DNA of 8,564 bases from an uncultured Rhodobacter sp. (GCA_937901435.1 CALGTJ010000587.1:1-8564); one strand, 5' to 3'; numbered from the stretch's first letter, positions 1 through 6,776 are shown. Notes: generated by a model from the letters alone, not told the origin. Made by a program: numbers and translations.

Positions 1-482
1 CGTAGGGCATCGGAGTTGACTGACAACACGAACAACAACGGCGAGAAGAACACCGTGATCCGCAGGTAGACCAACCCCAGCTGAGCGAGTGCCTCTGACC
101 CTCCTGCCGCCAACAAGGCGACCGGCTCTCCAAAGAGGACGAACAACACGATCAGGATCGCACCCAAGACAACGGCCAGGCCATGTGCTCCAGCGAACGT
201 GGCACGTGCGTCGTCTAAGTCTCCAGCGCCAAGCGATCGCGCCAACAGGCTCGACATGCCGTTTGCGACAAGCGTGGAAAGCGCCACGATCAGCATATAG
301 ACTGGGAACATCAGGGTGACGGCCGCTAACGCGTCTGGACCCACGCAAACGCCCAAAAACAAGGCATCCGCAAGCGACAGCAGGCCAGTCATCCCCATCA
401 CGAAAATGATCGGGAGCGCGGTTTTCATGTAAATGGTGCCAAGCGCCCCATCAGTGAATGTATTGGGAGGGGTATCACTCAT
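1..482 (-). CDS. MATE-family efflux transporter, N-terminal part (runs off the window)
   Basis: Reading leftward from an ATG at 482, 160 codons stay open to the window edge. The protein is strongly hydrophobic, and about four to five membrane segments are visible. It has the hallmarks of the MATE (multidrug and toxic compound extrusion) family: an early Pro in the first helix (ALPIIF), an Asp in the first helix region (LSLADALFLG), ALAAVTLMFPVY, then a small-residue stretch with SSLLARSLGAGD followed by DDARATF. It ends at the window edge in a VNSDALR segment typical of the family's mid-region. MATE proteins are inner-membrane antiporters that export drugs or organic cations using a Na+ or H+ gradient. 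The start is set by the ATG with a weak GAGAGA ribosome site 8 bases upstream; a nearby ATG in another frame stops at once. The substrate cannot be told. About 350 bp separate it from the next gene upstream on the same strand, so it probably has its own promoter. Confidence 0.9.
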   Translation of the reverse strand, partial: MSDTPPNTFTDGALGTIYMKTALPIIFVMGMTGLLSLADALFLGVCVGPDALAAVTLMFPVYMLIVALSTLVANGMSSLLARSLGAGDLDDARATFAGAHGLAVVLGAILIVLFVLFGEPVALLAAGGSEALAQLGLVYLRITVFFSPLLFVLSVNSDAL

Positions 483-835
483 AACCCATATCTCTCTTGC
501 CAGATCGCGCAGTTTGAGGTGGGGCTCGCATTGCCATCCGCGCGATTTGCGGAAAGAGGTAGATACAGATTCGACGTCGTAGAACTTAACCAAGACAGAT
601 GTCAGCGAGAGGCAGGCGTCTACGGCCGGCGTCCCGCGTAATCTCAATTACTTTTTCCCTCAAGTTGTAAGGGAGCATCCTAGATTGCAAAAAGCTGACA
701 ATCGCCTGTCGCCGAAAATCGGCAAACTGCGCTCCAAGTTTACAGGCGCTGCGATCGGGACGAAGGTCAGGTAGCTAAGCGGGTATCGCTCAGGGCAGTC
801 GACCTAGCACGCCGAGAAGGCGATCTGATCCGCCC
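483..835. other. intergenic stretch upstream of the MATE gene
   Basis: No convincing reading frame is seen on either strand in these 353 bases. Both neighbours are read leftward, so this is the 3' side of the membrane-protein gene and the 5' side of the MATE gene. The only ordered element I can point to is the dyad at 657-673. No clear poly-T terminator after the membrane-protein gene was found. Confidence 0.5.
657..673. promoter_or_regulatory. possible MerR/SoxR-type operator upstream of the MATE gene
   Basis: The arms CCCTCA (657-662) and TAAGGG (668-673) are inverted copies with one mismatch, separated by five bases. On the minus strand the half AACTTGAGG (658-666) is identical to one half of the SoxR box known from soxS, where the site lies in an overlong promoter spacer. 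The other half is degenerate, and neither strand shows a strong -35/-10 pair around it. The site is about 175 bases upstream of the MATE start codon, the only gene it could plausibly serve. SoxR-family control of efflux genes is known in other bacteria; control here is inference, and chance cannot be excluded. Confidence 0.3.
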
Positions 836-1372
836 TCAGATGATTAGGAAAACGAACGGTGCAATGCCGAACAGGCCGTAGAGTCCCGCCTGAGCTCGGG
901 GCGAGAATGATCTGTTTCGGGTGAAGATAAAGACGCAAAAGATGCCAATTGCGGCCTCGAAAGCCAACGCCGCCGGCAGATTCAGGTGATACCAGTCCGT
1001 ACCGATAGAATGGGTATCAGGCCCGAATATGTGATGCCCGTAGCCTGACACCAAGTCACCCAGCCAATGGGCCAACGACAAGGCCATGGCGACAAGCACG
1101 AACAATCGGCGCCGTGTTACCGCGAACGCAATTGCACCGGCAAGCAATGTCCAGCCAATCTGGGGGATCAGGTCGTGGCTGAACGTCATCTCGGTGATTG
1201 CGTTCGCCATACTCGGACGTCCGCCTGTCGGCTCCATTGTCTCGATGCCTAAGCCCACGAAGGTAAACATCGCGATGTCGATCAGAAAGGCGCTCACAAT
1301 AAGAAGCCACCAAGGCATGGTTGGTGTGACGCGTTTGGCGACAAGCGTCGTGGCAGCATGACCCAGGATCAT
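836..1372 (-). CDS. small polytopic inner-membrane protein, DUF457/YdjM-like
   Basis: This 178-residue protein has about five membrane segments (roughly 21-43, 71-87, 89-107, 131-151 and 162-178). Conserved-looking polar residues are spread along it: GH at 4-5, D32, SHD at 65-67, HWLGD at 102-106 and HH at 113-114. This pattern of GH near the N-terminus, a YSHSLL-like motif and an SHWxxD-like motif fits a widespread family of small membrane proteins often annotated as hypothetical or as membrane-bound metal-dependent hydrolases. The His/Asp residues could bind a metal, but no activity is established. Its ATG overlaps the stop of the upstream cysteine hydrolase as ATGA, which points to translational coupling and a shared transcript. 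Its role with the two hydrolases is unknown; acting on, or moving, a membrane-associated substrate is only a guess. Confidence 0.8.
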   Translation of the reverse strand: MILGHAATTLVAKRVTPTMPWWLLIVSAFLIDIAMFTFVGLGIETMEPTGGRPSMANAITEMTFSHDLIPQIGWTLLAGAIAFAVTRRRLFVLVAMALSLAHWLGDLVSGYGHHIFGPDTHSIGTDWYHLNLPAALAFEAAIGIFCVFIFTRNRSFSPRAQAGLYGLFGIAPFVFLII

Positions 1373-2004
1373 ACCGTTTCCTTACTGTTCAAATTCTCAA
1401 TCACCTCAGCCGTTGTGAGGATGGCTTGGGCGTAGGTCGGACCATTGATGTGATGCGCGGCGTGCATCGCTTCTGCGGACATGGCGGCCGTTGCATCGCG
1501 CACCAGTGTCACGTGATAACCAAGTTCGGCCGCAAAGCGCGCTGACGTTTCAATGCAGGTATTGGCAATCAAACCGATGAAGATGACATGGGTGATGCCA
1601 TGCTGGCGCAACTGCACATCAAGATCGGTATTGGCAAAACCGGACGCGCCCCAGTGTTCCTTGATGATGATATCGCCGGTTTCAGGACCGAAACCTTCGT
1701 AAAATTCACCGCCCCAACTGCCTTCGGCGAACAACTGATATGCGTGCGCTGCGGCCTGAGATGGTGTCAGGTGCGCCCATCCCTCAAAGTCCGTCGAATG
1801 ATGCCGATGGTGCGGCAGAATAAAAATCGGCATCCCCGCCTCACGCGCAGTTGCACGGACCTTGGCCAAGTTGGCGTGAAGGTCGACCGATATGGCGATC
1901 TCTCTGAGGGTGGGCCACATCTTGCCCCCCTCTGCGAGGAAATCGTTGTAGGGATCGATGCAGAGAAGCGCTGTCTTGCCTTTGGGGTATTGGGGGGCGG
2001 TCAT
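1369..2004 (-). CDS. cysteine hydrolase, isochorismatase/nicotinamidase superfamily
   Basis: The 211-residue protein has the complete superfamily pattern. Catalytic Asp17 lies in LLCIDPYNDFL, Lys115 in IIIKEHWGASGF, and the nucleophile Cys150 in GLIANTCIETSARFAAELGY, followed by the usual VTLVRDATAAM strand. Family members hydrolyse amides or related C-N and vinyl-ether bonds (nicotinamide, N-carbamoyl compounds, biuret, isochorismate); which one applies here cannot be read from sequence. It is a soluble cytoplasmic enzyme, as no signal peptide is seen. I start it at the internal ATG (MTAPQYP), because AAGGAA lies 6 bases upstream; an in-frame ATG at 2061 would add 19 residues that look unlike the family. 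It sits 108 bp after the alpha/beta hydrolase and overlaps the membrane-protein gene by four bases, so all three are probably co-transcribed. Confidence 0.92.
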   Translation of the reverse strand: MTAPQYPKGKTALLCIDPYNDFLAEGGKMWPTLREIAISVDLHANLAKVRATAREAGMPIFILPHHRHHSTDFEGWAHLTPSQAAAHAYQLFAEGSWGGEFYEGFGPETGDIIIKEHWGASGFANTDLDVQLRQHGITHVIFIGLIANTCIETSARFAAELGYHVTLVRDATAAMSAEAMHAAHHINGPTYAQAILTTAEVIENLNSKETV

Positions 2005-2103
2005 TGATCGTTCCTTTGAGTTGTTGTCGGGGATCGTGCGCATTTCGTGAAATCGCCGCATCGTGCGGACGATAAGGTCCCGATAATCAAGCCATCCTAT
2101 TTT

Positions 2104-2120
2104 CCTCGGCCCTTACGAGG
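2104..2120. repeat. short inverted repeat at the 3' end of the alpha/beta hydrolase gene
   Basis: CCTCG (2104-2108) and CGAGG (2116-2120) form a 5-bp stem around a 7-base loop that includes the stop codon of the hydrolase gene. On the transcribed (minus) strand it is followed by an A-rich run instead of U residues, so it is not a standard intrinsic terminator. It could be an mRNA-processing or stability hairpin between the two genes, or chance. Confidence 0.2.
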
Positions 2121-2982
2121 TTCGGGACTTAACTGCAGGAGATGCGTTTGCCTCAACTTCTTCGATAAAGCTCAGGACCTTGTTGAGGTAATCCGAAGGG
2201 TTGTCTTCCCATGCATAATGCGCCGTACCGGGGACGACAGCGAACCTGCTGTTGGGCAGAAGATCTGCCAGCCGCTGTGAATTGGTCATGGACACAAACG
2301 TATCGTACTCGCCATGCAGCACCTGCACCGGGGCTTCGATCCGGGTGACATCGCGTTCCAGCGCAGGTGTTTCCCGCGGGTAGCTGCCCAGAAACCCCAC
2401 TTGCCCTCGCAGTTTGGCAAAGCGTGTAGAACCCGCGAGGTAGTCCGCCTTTGCCTCTGGCGACGGTTTGCTGAGGCGGTAGCCTATGCTGTTCGCGGCA
2501 GCGCAGTAGAGGCGCCCGCCAATGGGGCCACCGGCAGAGAGAGTCGACCATTGCACAAGGCGCGAATAGACAAGCGCCCGGAACAGAGGCGATCCTTCCA
2601 CCTTTCCGACCGCGCCAGCATCGCCCACGGTAGCCGATTTGATCCGACCCGGGTTGTCCGCCATGAACCGCATCAAGGTCGGTGTGCCGATATCGGGCCC
2701 AACGGCATGTGGGTGCGACAGCTCGAATTCGTCCAGGATATTGCCCAGAAACACCGCGTGCTGGCTGACGGACGTTACATGCCGCGCGGGATCGGAGCCG
2801 CCGTGGTTGGGTAGATCCACCGCCACCACGTCAAAGCTCTGAGTAAGCCGATCCCACCAGTTGCGGTAGGTCAGAACGCTCATGGGTTGCGGCGAGGTCA
2901 GCAACAGTTGTGGCTTACCTTCGTTTCGGCTGGCCGCGTAGCGGATCTTGATGCCGCCGATGTTTGTCATCTCGAATTTCAT
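2113..2982 (-). CDS. alpha/beta-fold hydrolase with Asp nucleophile (dehalogenase/epoxide-hydrolase-like)
   Basis: The 289-residue protein has the alpha/beta hydrolase order: a strand ending LLLTSPQPMS (26-35), VVAVDLPNHGGSD (52-64), the nucleophile elbow VGPDIGTP (94-101), a lid region at about 130-200, the acid in VLHGEYD (Asp227), and VPGTAHYAWEDNP with the catalytic His255. The elbow carries Asp97 where esterases and lipases have Ser. This matches the Asp-His-Asp chemistry of haloalkane dehalogenases and epoxide hydrolases, in which a covalent alkyl-enzyme ester forms. The usual HGxP oxyanion-hole motif is replaced by SPQP, which I recall from a related subgroup of hydrolases with GPDVGT elbows. 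No signal peptide is seen. The frame stays open upstream to 3375, but that part overlaps the regulator gene and looks non-coding, so the start is put at ATG 2982, with a weak ribosome site. It is first in a leftward operon and divergent from the AraC-type regulator. The substrate is unknown. Confidence 0.88.
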   Translation of the reverse strand: MKFEMTNIGGIKIRYAASRNEGKPQLLLTSPQPMSVLTYRNWWDRLTQSFDVVAVDLPNHGGSDPARHVTSVSQHAVFLGNILDEFELSHPHAVGPDIGTPTLMRFMADNPGRIKSATVGDAGAVGKVEGSPLFRALVYSRLVQWSTLSAGGPIGGRLYCAAANSIGYRLSKPSPEAKADYLAGSTRFAKLRGQVGFLGSYPRETPALERDVTRIEAPVQVLHGEYDTFVSMTNSQRLADLLPNSRFAVVPGTAHYAWEDNPSDYLNKVLSFIEEVEANASPAVKSRTS

Positions 2983-3043
2983 ATGTCCGGATCCGGCCCC
3001 GCTGCGTTGAGGTGAGGCTAGGCCCAGCCGCGAAGGGTATGAA

Positions 3044-3071
3044 CATGCAGATGCGGTCAAACGCATGCATG
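3044..3071. repeat. bulged inverted repeat, candidate operator
   Basis: ATGCG (3051-3055) and CGCAT (3062-3066) are exact inverted copies around a 6-base centre. The symmetry continues outward as CATGC against GCATG if two bases (AG, 3049-3050) are bulged out. It lies between the divergent starts of the hydrolase and regulator genes. Confidence 0.35.
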
Positions 3072-3084
3072 TTGCACCAATCAA

Positions 3085-3101
3085 CTTGCAGAGTTTGCAA
3101 G
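3085..3101. repeat. inverted repeat CTTGCA-N5-TGCAAG, candidate operator
   Basis: Perfect 6-bp arms (3085-3090 and 3096-3101) around GAGTT form a 17-bp dyad. It lies ten bases upstream of the TTGACA hexamer facing the regulator gene. AraC-type proteins more often bind direct repeats; the recurring TTGCA core at 3072, 3086 and 3095 could serve that purpose too. Function is inferred from position only. Confidence 0.4.
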
Positions 3102-3158
3102 CAGCATGATTTGACAAGAACGAGTGAGAATGGACCACCGGTTGATTAGGTGACGACA

Positions 3159-4157
3159 ATGCAGGAAACATATCCGCTCGCGCTCGGGTTGAACGCTTGC
3201 CGCATGTTGGGGGTCGATCCGACAGAGATGCTGCGGCAGGCGGGTCTTGGCGATCTTGATCCCAAGCAGGCCGCGCTTGGCGTGACGGCCGCACAATACC
3301 TGGCCGCGTGGGACGCGACGGTCCGTCTGGCCGGGCGCGAGGATTTGCCCAGCCAGCTGGGTATCGCCATTGCACGTGGTCCGCTTGTACCTGTGTTTCT
3401 GGCGCTTGAATGTGCGCCAGACCTGGAACAAGGCTTGCGCCGGATCACCCGGTACAAGCGTCTGATCGGACCGACCAGGATGCACGTTTTCCGAGATGAC
3501 GAAAAACTGAGGGTCGAATACGATAGCATCGCGCCTGATCTGGAGCTGCCCGCCTCCATGTTGGCGCTTTATCTCGCATTTATTGTCGAAAAAGCACGGC
3601 TGATGACGGCGCGATCAATAATCCCGACAATGGCGACGCTTAGGGCCCCAGAAGAGGTGCGCCATACGCTGGCTCGGCATCTCGGGATAATCCCAGGATA
3701 CGGTGAAAAGGCGACGCTGAGTTTCACGCTTGCCGATGCAGCCGCGCCATTTCTGTCCGAAGCCCAAGGGCTGTGGCACGCCATGGAACAGGATCTAGAG
3801 CGCCAACTCGCTGCGCGTGCCCGCGCCAGCGACATGGCCTCCAAAGTCGTCAGCGCGCTTCTGACGCAACTGCCTTTGGGACGTTCCGACGTGGGCTCTG
3901 TGTGCGCAGAGCTGGGGGTCAGCCGCAGCACGCTGCAGCGGCGCTTGCGCAACGAAATGACAACGTTCCAGAAGATCCTCGACAAGACCCGCAAAGACCT
4001 TGCGCTGCGATACCTGACCAAGAGTACGCTGGCGATTGAAGAAATCTCTCACTTGCTGGCTTATAGCGATCCCAACAGCTTCTTCAGGAGCTTTCGCCGT
4101 TGGACCGGATCGTCGCCGAGCGACCTGCGAAAAACGGCGGGTCAGGTCGGCCAATAG
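3159..4157 (+). CDS. AraC-family transcriptional regulator with arabinose-binding-type N-terminal domain
   Basis: The 332-residue protein has a long N-terminal sensor domain (about 5-200) like the OruR/ArgR-type arabinose-binding domain, with typical pieces such as LGLNACRMLGVDPTEMLRQAGL and the later FLALECAPDLEQGLRRITRYKRL. The C-terminal AraC DNA-binding domain spans about 245-324: VCAELGVSRSTLQRRL is the first helix-turn-helix, and the signature IEEISHLLAYSDPNSFFRSFRRWTGSSPS contains the second. The start chosen is ATG 3159, because AGGTGA lies 5 bases upstream; a GTG at 3150 in the same frame lacks such a site. Such regulators usually sense a small molecule and activate a neighbouring catabolic operon. 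Here the divergent hydrolase operon is the likely target, possibly along with autoregulation. The effector is unknown, but is likely to be the substrate of the hydrolases or a product. Confidence 0.93.
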   Translation: MQETYPLALGLNACRMLGVDPTEMLRQAGLGDLDPKQAALGVTAAQYLAAWDATVRLAGREDLPSQLGIAIARGPLVPVFLALECAPDLEQGLRRITRYKRLIGPTRMHVFRDDEKLRVEYDSIAPDLELPASMLALYLAFIVEKARLMTARSIIPTMATLRAPEEVRHTLARHLGIIPGYGEKATLSFTLADAAAPFLSEAQGLWHAMEQDLERQLAARARASDMASKVVSALLTQLPLGRSDVGSVCAELGVSRSTLQRRLRNEMTTFQKILDKTRKDLALRYLTKSTLAIEEISHLLAYSDPNSFFRSFRRWTGSSPSDLRKTAGQVGQ

Positions 4158-4345
4158 CGACGGTACAATGGTGCCACCTCTGCGGGCGGTCGCGCATGAG
4201 CGATCTCCGCAGCCGGAGGCGGACGAGGGCGAGCGCCTGAAAGCGGCACAAGGCAGTCAAGCGTTCCATCGGCGAGATGAGATATTGGCGCTTGGATGAG
4301 CCCTGCAAAACTCGGTCACTCGCCTGACGGGGTGAACGAGAAGGG

Positions 4346-4365
4346 GCTTGGTCCACTGACCAAGC
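4346..4365. terminator. perfect 8-bp hairpin between convergent genes, possible bidirectional terminator
   Basis: GCTTGGTC (4346-4353) and GACCAAGC (4358-4365) pair perfectly around the loop CACT. The hairpin sits 26 bases past the oxidase stop codon and about 190 past the regulator stop, in the 233-bp gap where the two genes converge. Neither side has a run of U: the minus-strand transcript continues CCCCUUCUC and the plus-strand one UGUCGCG. It therefore lacks part of the intrinsic-terminator pattern and may only block exonucleases or work with Rho. Confidence 0.35.
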
Positions 4366-4390
4366 TGTCGCGTGCTTGGGACGGGATGTG

Positions 4391-5656
4391 TCAAACCTCA
4401 CCAAAGACAAAGCGCTCCACAAAGCTGTTGCGGAATTTGCCCGGCTCGTCCTGCGCCAGGGCCAGGTCTCGGAAATCGCCCAGACGTCCATAGGCCCGCA
4501 TCACCGCCGCAGGCGGCATCGTTGTCACCTTGCCCCAGTGTGGCACTGCGCCAAGCGGGGAAAGAGTGGCTTCGATGGCGGGCAAAACGGTTTGGATGGC
4601 TTCCCAATCGCGCTTGAAGGTGAAGTGCATGGCCAGACAAGGGCCGCGATGGGCAGGGCTCAGCCAAAGGTTATCGGCGGCAATCGTTCGCAGCTCTGAG
4701 ATCATCAGGATGGGGGCCAGACGGTCGCCGTGCTGCCGCATGGCGGCGATGGTGCGGGCGGCTGTGTCGCGCGGCAGGAAGTATTCGGCCTGAATCTCTG
4801 CCCCGTTGCTGGGCGTGAACGCCATTCTGAAATGCGGCAGCCGCTCGTGCCATGCGCCAGGCACGCCCAATTGCGGGGTGCAAACCGTCGCGTCTCCACC
4901 CGGTAATGGATGCTGGTTTTTCGTAGCGGCACGAGCGCCGAAGAATTCGGCACGGGCGGCCCCTTGGCCAGACTTGGCATCCACCACCTGCTTGAGCCAG
5001 ACGGCCTGTGTTGTTGCGCCGCGCCAGTCGGTAAAGACGCTGACGCTTTTTGCCGCTCCGAAGATGGCGTCGAAATCGGAGGCCAGTACGTCATGGGACA
5101 GGCCGGTATAGACATCCTGGCGAACCTCATATGTGGGCTCGACCTCAAGTGTCATCCGCGCGACTGCGCCGAGCGCTCCGAGATTGACCACTGCGCCGGC
5201 AAATGTGTCGCCATCCGCATCGCGCGACAAGCGGGCGATCTCGCCGCTGGCGGTGATGATGTCCATCGCCACGACCGCTGTGGCCAGATTGCCTGTGTCC
5301 GACCCCGAGCCATGTGTCGCCGTCGCGACGGCCCCGGCCACAGAGATATGGGGCAAAGAGGCGAGGTTGGCGAGCGCGAGACCATGCTCCTCAAGCACTG
5401 GAGCAAGATCGCCGTAGCGAATGCCGCCTTCCACCTCTACGCGCATGTTGGCAACGTCGATGGCCAGTACCTTGTTCAGGGCCGCCAGCGACAGCTGCGT
5501 CTCCTCGGAATCGGCAATGCCATTAAAGCTGTGCCGCGACCCCAGAACCCTGACCTTGCGGGCGGCCGCCACAATCTCCTGCGCCTCGGCTATGGTCGTC
5601 GCCTGCCGCAAGTGGGGCGCCTGATATGTATAGTTTCCAGCCCAGTTCGTGCGCAT
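4391..5656 (-). CDS. aldO: FAD-linked alditol oxidase (AldO/xylitol oxidase type)
   Basis: The 421-residue protein follows Streptomyces AldO along its whole length. The N-terminus TNWAGNYTY matches, and VLGSRHSFN carries His42, the counterpart of the His that covalently holds FAD. The FAD-binding domain continues through LASLPHISVAGAVATATHGSG (Ser100 is the AldO Ser106 counterpart). The C-terminal substrate domain has VWLK, GVPGAWHERLPHFR, and the active-site set Glu321/Arg323 (SELRT), His344/Thr346 (MHFTF) and Lys376 (HWGK). All catalytic residues I can place are present. AldO-type enzymes oxidise the terminal CH2OH of xylitol, sorbitol or similar polyols with O2, giving an aldose and H2O2. 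The start at 5656 has GGAGG 9 bases upstream; the frame stays open further upstream but that part looks non-coding. It is divergent from two sugar permease genes, which suggests that they import its substrate. A related aldonolactone oxidase role is less likely. Confidence 0.92.
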   Translation of the reverse strand: MRTNWAGNYTYQAPHLRQATTIAEAQEIVAAARKVRVLGSRHSFNGIADSEETQLSLAALNKVLAIDVANMRVEVEGGIRYGDLAPVLEEHGLALANLASLPHISVAGAVATATHGSGSDTGNLATAVVAMDIITASGEIARLSRDADGDTFAGAVVNLGALGAVARMTLEVEPTYEVRQDVYTGLSHDVLASDFDAIFGAAKSVSVFTDWRGATTQAVWLKQVVDAKSGQGAARAEFFGARAATKNQHPLPGGDATVCTPQLGVPGAWHERLPHFRMAFTPSNGAEIQAEYFLPRDTAARTIAAMRQHGDRLAPILMISELRTIAADNLWLSPAHRGPCLAMHFTFKRDWEAIQTVLPAIEATLSPLGAVPHWGKVTTMPPAAVMRAYGRLGDFRDLALAQDEPGKFRNSFVERFVFGEV

Positions 5657-5885
5657 GCTGGTCAGCCTCCGTGCTTGATAAACGCGGCTGATCGCCCGAG
5701 CGCCGCAAGAGAGCCAGTGGGCTCCTGGCACTACAAAAACACCAAACAGGGTGCCGCCGCCAGCCTTTGAGGGATGCATCACTTCACCGGGCATGGGACC
5801 GGTGGGACGGCAAGGGCCGGGGTGGGGCCAACCCTGCATCTGCGAAGCGAGATCAACATTGACAATTTTTGGCCAAGCGGGCGAC
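5657..5885. promoter_or_regulatory. divergent region between alditol oxidase and sugar permeases
   Basis: These 229 bases hold the start regions of two divergent units. GAGCC (5711-5715) and GGCTC (5720-5724) form a perfect 5-bp inverted repeat around AGTG, a possible operator half-set. TTGACA occurs at 5859-5864 on the plus strand, but a normally spaced -10 would fall on the permease start codon, so it is not a convincing promoter for that start. No gene or gene fragment was recognised here, and in particular no binding-protein remnant. Confidence 0.35.
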
Positions 5886-6776
5886 ATGGCCGGCATGGAC
5901 AGCCAGCGAGACCGCAAAGACAATCGGGCCGCTTTGCCTCTTGTTCTGCCATTCGTGCTCGTCTACGCGGCACTGTTCATCTACCCCTCGCTACAGATGC
6001 TCGCCACCAGCTTTACCGACGGCGCGCTCACTAAACAGGGGGCTTGGGTCGGGCTTGCCAATTACGAGAAGCTGTTGTCCGACAGGGGCTTTGGTGCAGC
6101 ATTGCGCAACACCCTTTATTTCGTGGCCCTGACAGTTGTGCCCGGCACGCTGGTGGGGTTGGCGCTGGCGATGGTGGTCAATCGCCTGCACAGCTATTGG
6201 CAGGCCATCGTGCTTTCGGTGTTTTTTGTCCCGTATATTCTCCCGGTTTCGACCGTCACATCGATCGCCTATCTGCTGACAGACAGCCCCAACAGTCCGC
6301 TTGGAGGTCTCGCCCAAGCAGCCAATGGCACCACGATTCCGGTCTGGAGCAGCGCGGCCTGGTTCATGCCTTCGGTGGCCGTGCTGACCATCTGGTGGAC
6401 TGTCGGCTTCAGTGTTCTGCTTTTCCTGGCAGGTCTGCGCGCTATACCCAAGGACCTTTATGAGGCAGCCCAGCTTGATGGCGCCGGCCGCTGGGCACAG
6501 CTGAGATGGATCACCTGGCCGTTGCTCAAGCCGATCACTATCCTGGTCCTAACCATTCAGCTGATCCTGCAGATCAGGGTGTTTGATCAGGTCTACCTGA
6601 TGGCCTCTCAGGCGCCCAGCCGTTCGGCCACGGTGCTGGTCCATTATATCTATTCGGTCGCCTTCCAGCGCAATCAAGCGGGGTATGCATCCGCTGTTGC
6701 TGTCGCCCTTTTCGTCATCGTCCTTGCCTTCGTTGTGCTTCAGTTCCAACTGCTCCGCATCAGGCGCTCTAAATGA
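5886..6776 (+). CDS. carbohydrate ABC transporter permease 1 (MalF/UgpA type)
   Basis: The 296-residue integral membrane protein has about six membrane segments (near 16-38, 76-98, 106-130, 158-183, 214-230 and 267-290). The cytoplasmic EAA loop DLYEAAQLDGAGRWAQLRWI (190-209) docks onto the ABC ATPase in this family. The opening LPLVLPFVLVYAALFIYPSL is typical of the MalF/UgpA group of sugar permeases. It would pair with the next gene to form the channel of an importer. The start at ATG 5886 is chosen because the frame upstream to 5751 is unlike any permease; ATG 5895 is an alternative, and neither has a strong ribosome site. The partner oxidase suggests a polyol or sugar substrate, but permease sequence alone does not show this. 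Confidence 0.93.
   Translation: MAGMDSQRDRKDNRAALPLVLPFVLVYAALFIYPSLQMLATSFTDGALTKQGAWVGLANYEKLLSDRGFGAALRNTLYFVALTVVPGTLVGLALAMVVNRLHSYWQAIVLSVFFVPYILPVSTVTSIAYLLTDSPNSPLGGLAQAANGTTIPVWSSAAWFMPSVAVLTIWWTVGFSVLLFLAGLRAIPKDLYEAAQLDGAGRWAQLRWITWPLLKPITILVLTIQLILQIRVFDQVYLMASQAPSRSATVLVHYIYSVAFQRNQAGYASAVAVALFVIVLAFVVLQFQLLRIRRSK

Larger units (their letters stand above)
2983..3158. promoter_or_regulatory. divergent control region between hydrolase operon and AraC-type regulator
   Basis: These 176 bases separate two divergently read genes and must hold both promoters. Two inverted repeats (3044-3071 and 3085-3101) lie in the middle, and TTGCA occurs at 3072, 3086 and 3095. A perfect -35 hexamer TTGACA is at 3111-3116 on the plus strand, but no good -10 follows at the normal distance, which would fit an activator-dependent promoter. 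On the minus strand TTGACC (3055-3060) with TACCCT 15 bases on is a weak candidate for the operon promoter. Control by the adjacent regulator is inference from gene order. Confidence 0.45.

Noticed and set aside
3150..3158. GTG start for the AraC regulator
   Set aside because: AGGTGA is placed correctly for ATG 3159, and the GTG itself lies within that ribosome site.
2983..3375. Upstream extension of the alpha/beta hydrolase reading frame to 3375
   Set aside because: It overlaps the start of the AraC regulator on the other strand and the operator-like repeats, and its translation is Pro/Arg/Ser-rich with no family similarity. The family's N-terminus fits ATG 2982.
3569..4021. 150-codon minus-strand open frame
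   Set aside because: It is antisense to the AraC regulator; its Ser/Arg-rich translation has no recognisable domain.
4084..4491. Minus-strand frame across the convergent gap, considered as a transposase or recombinase remnant
   Set aside because: The Arg/Leu-rich translation has no transposase motif that I can name, and it overlaps both supported neighbours.
4910..5770. 286-codon plus-strand open frame
   Set aside because: It lies almost wholly antisense to the alditol oxidase, which has full family support. Its His/Arg/Cys-rich translation resembles no protein and is a by-product of the GC-rich coding strand.
5751..5885. Upstream extension of permease 1 to 5751
   Set aside because: The added 45 residues are Gly/Pro-rich and unlike the cytoplasmic lead of sugar permeases.
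5859..5887. TTGACA as a promoter for the permease operon
   Set aside because: A normally spaced -10 would coincide with the ATG and shows no match to TATAAT.
5657..5923. Upstream extension of the alditol oxidase frame to 5923
   Set aside because: AldO-type proteins begin at the TNWAGN motif, and GGAGG precedes ATG 5656. The extension would also overlap the permease start.
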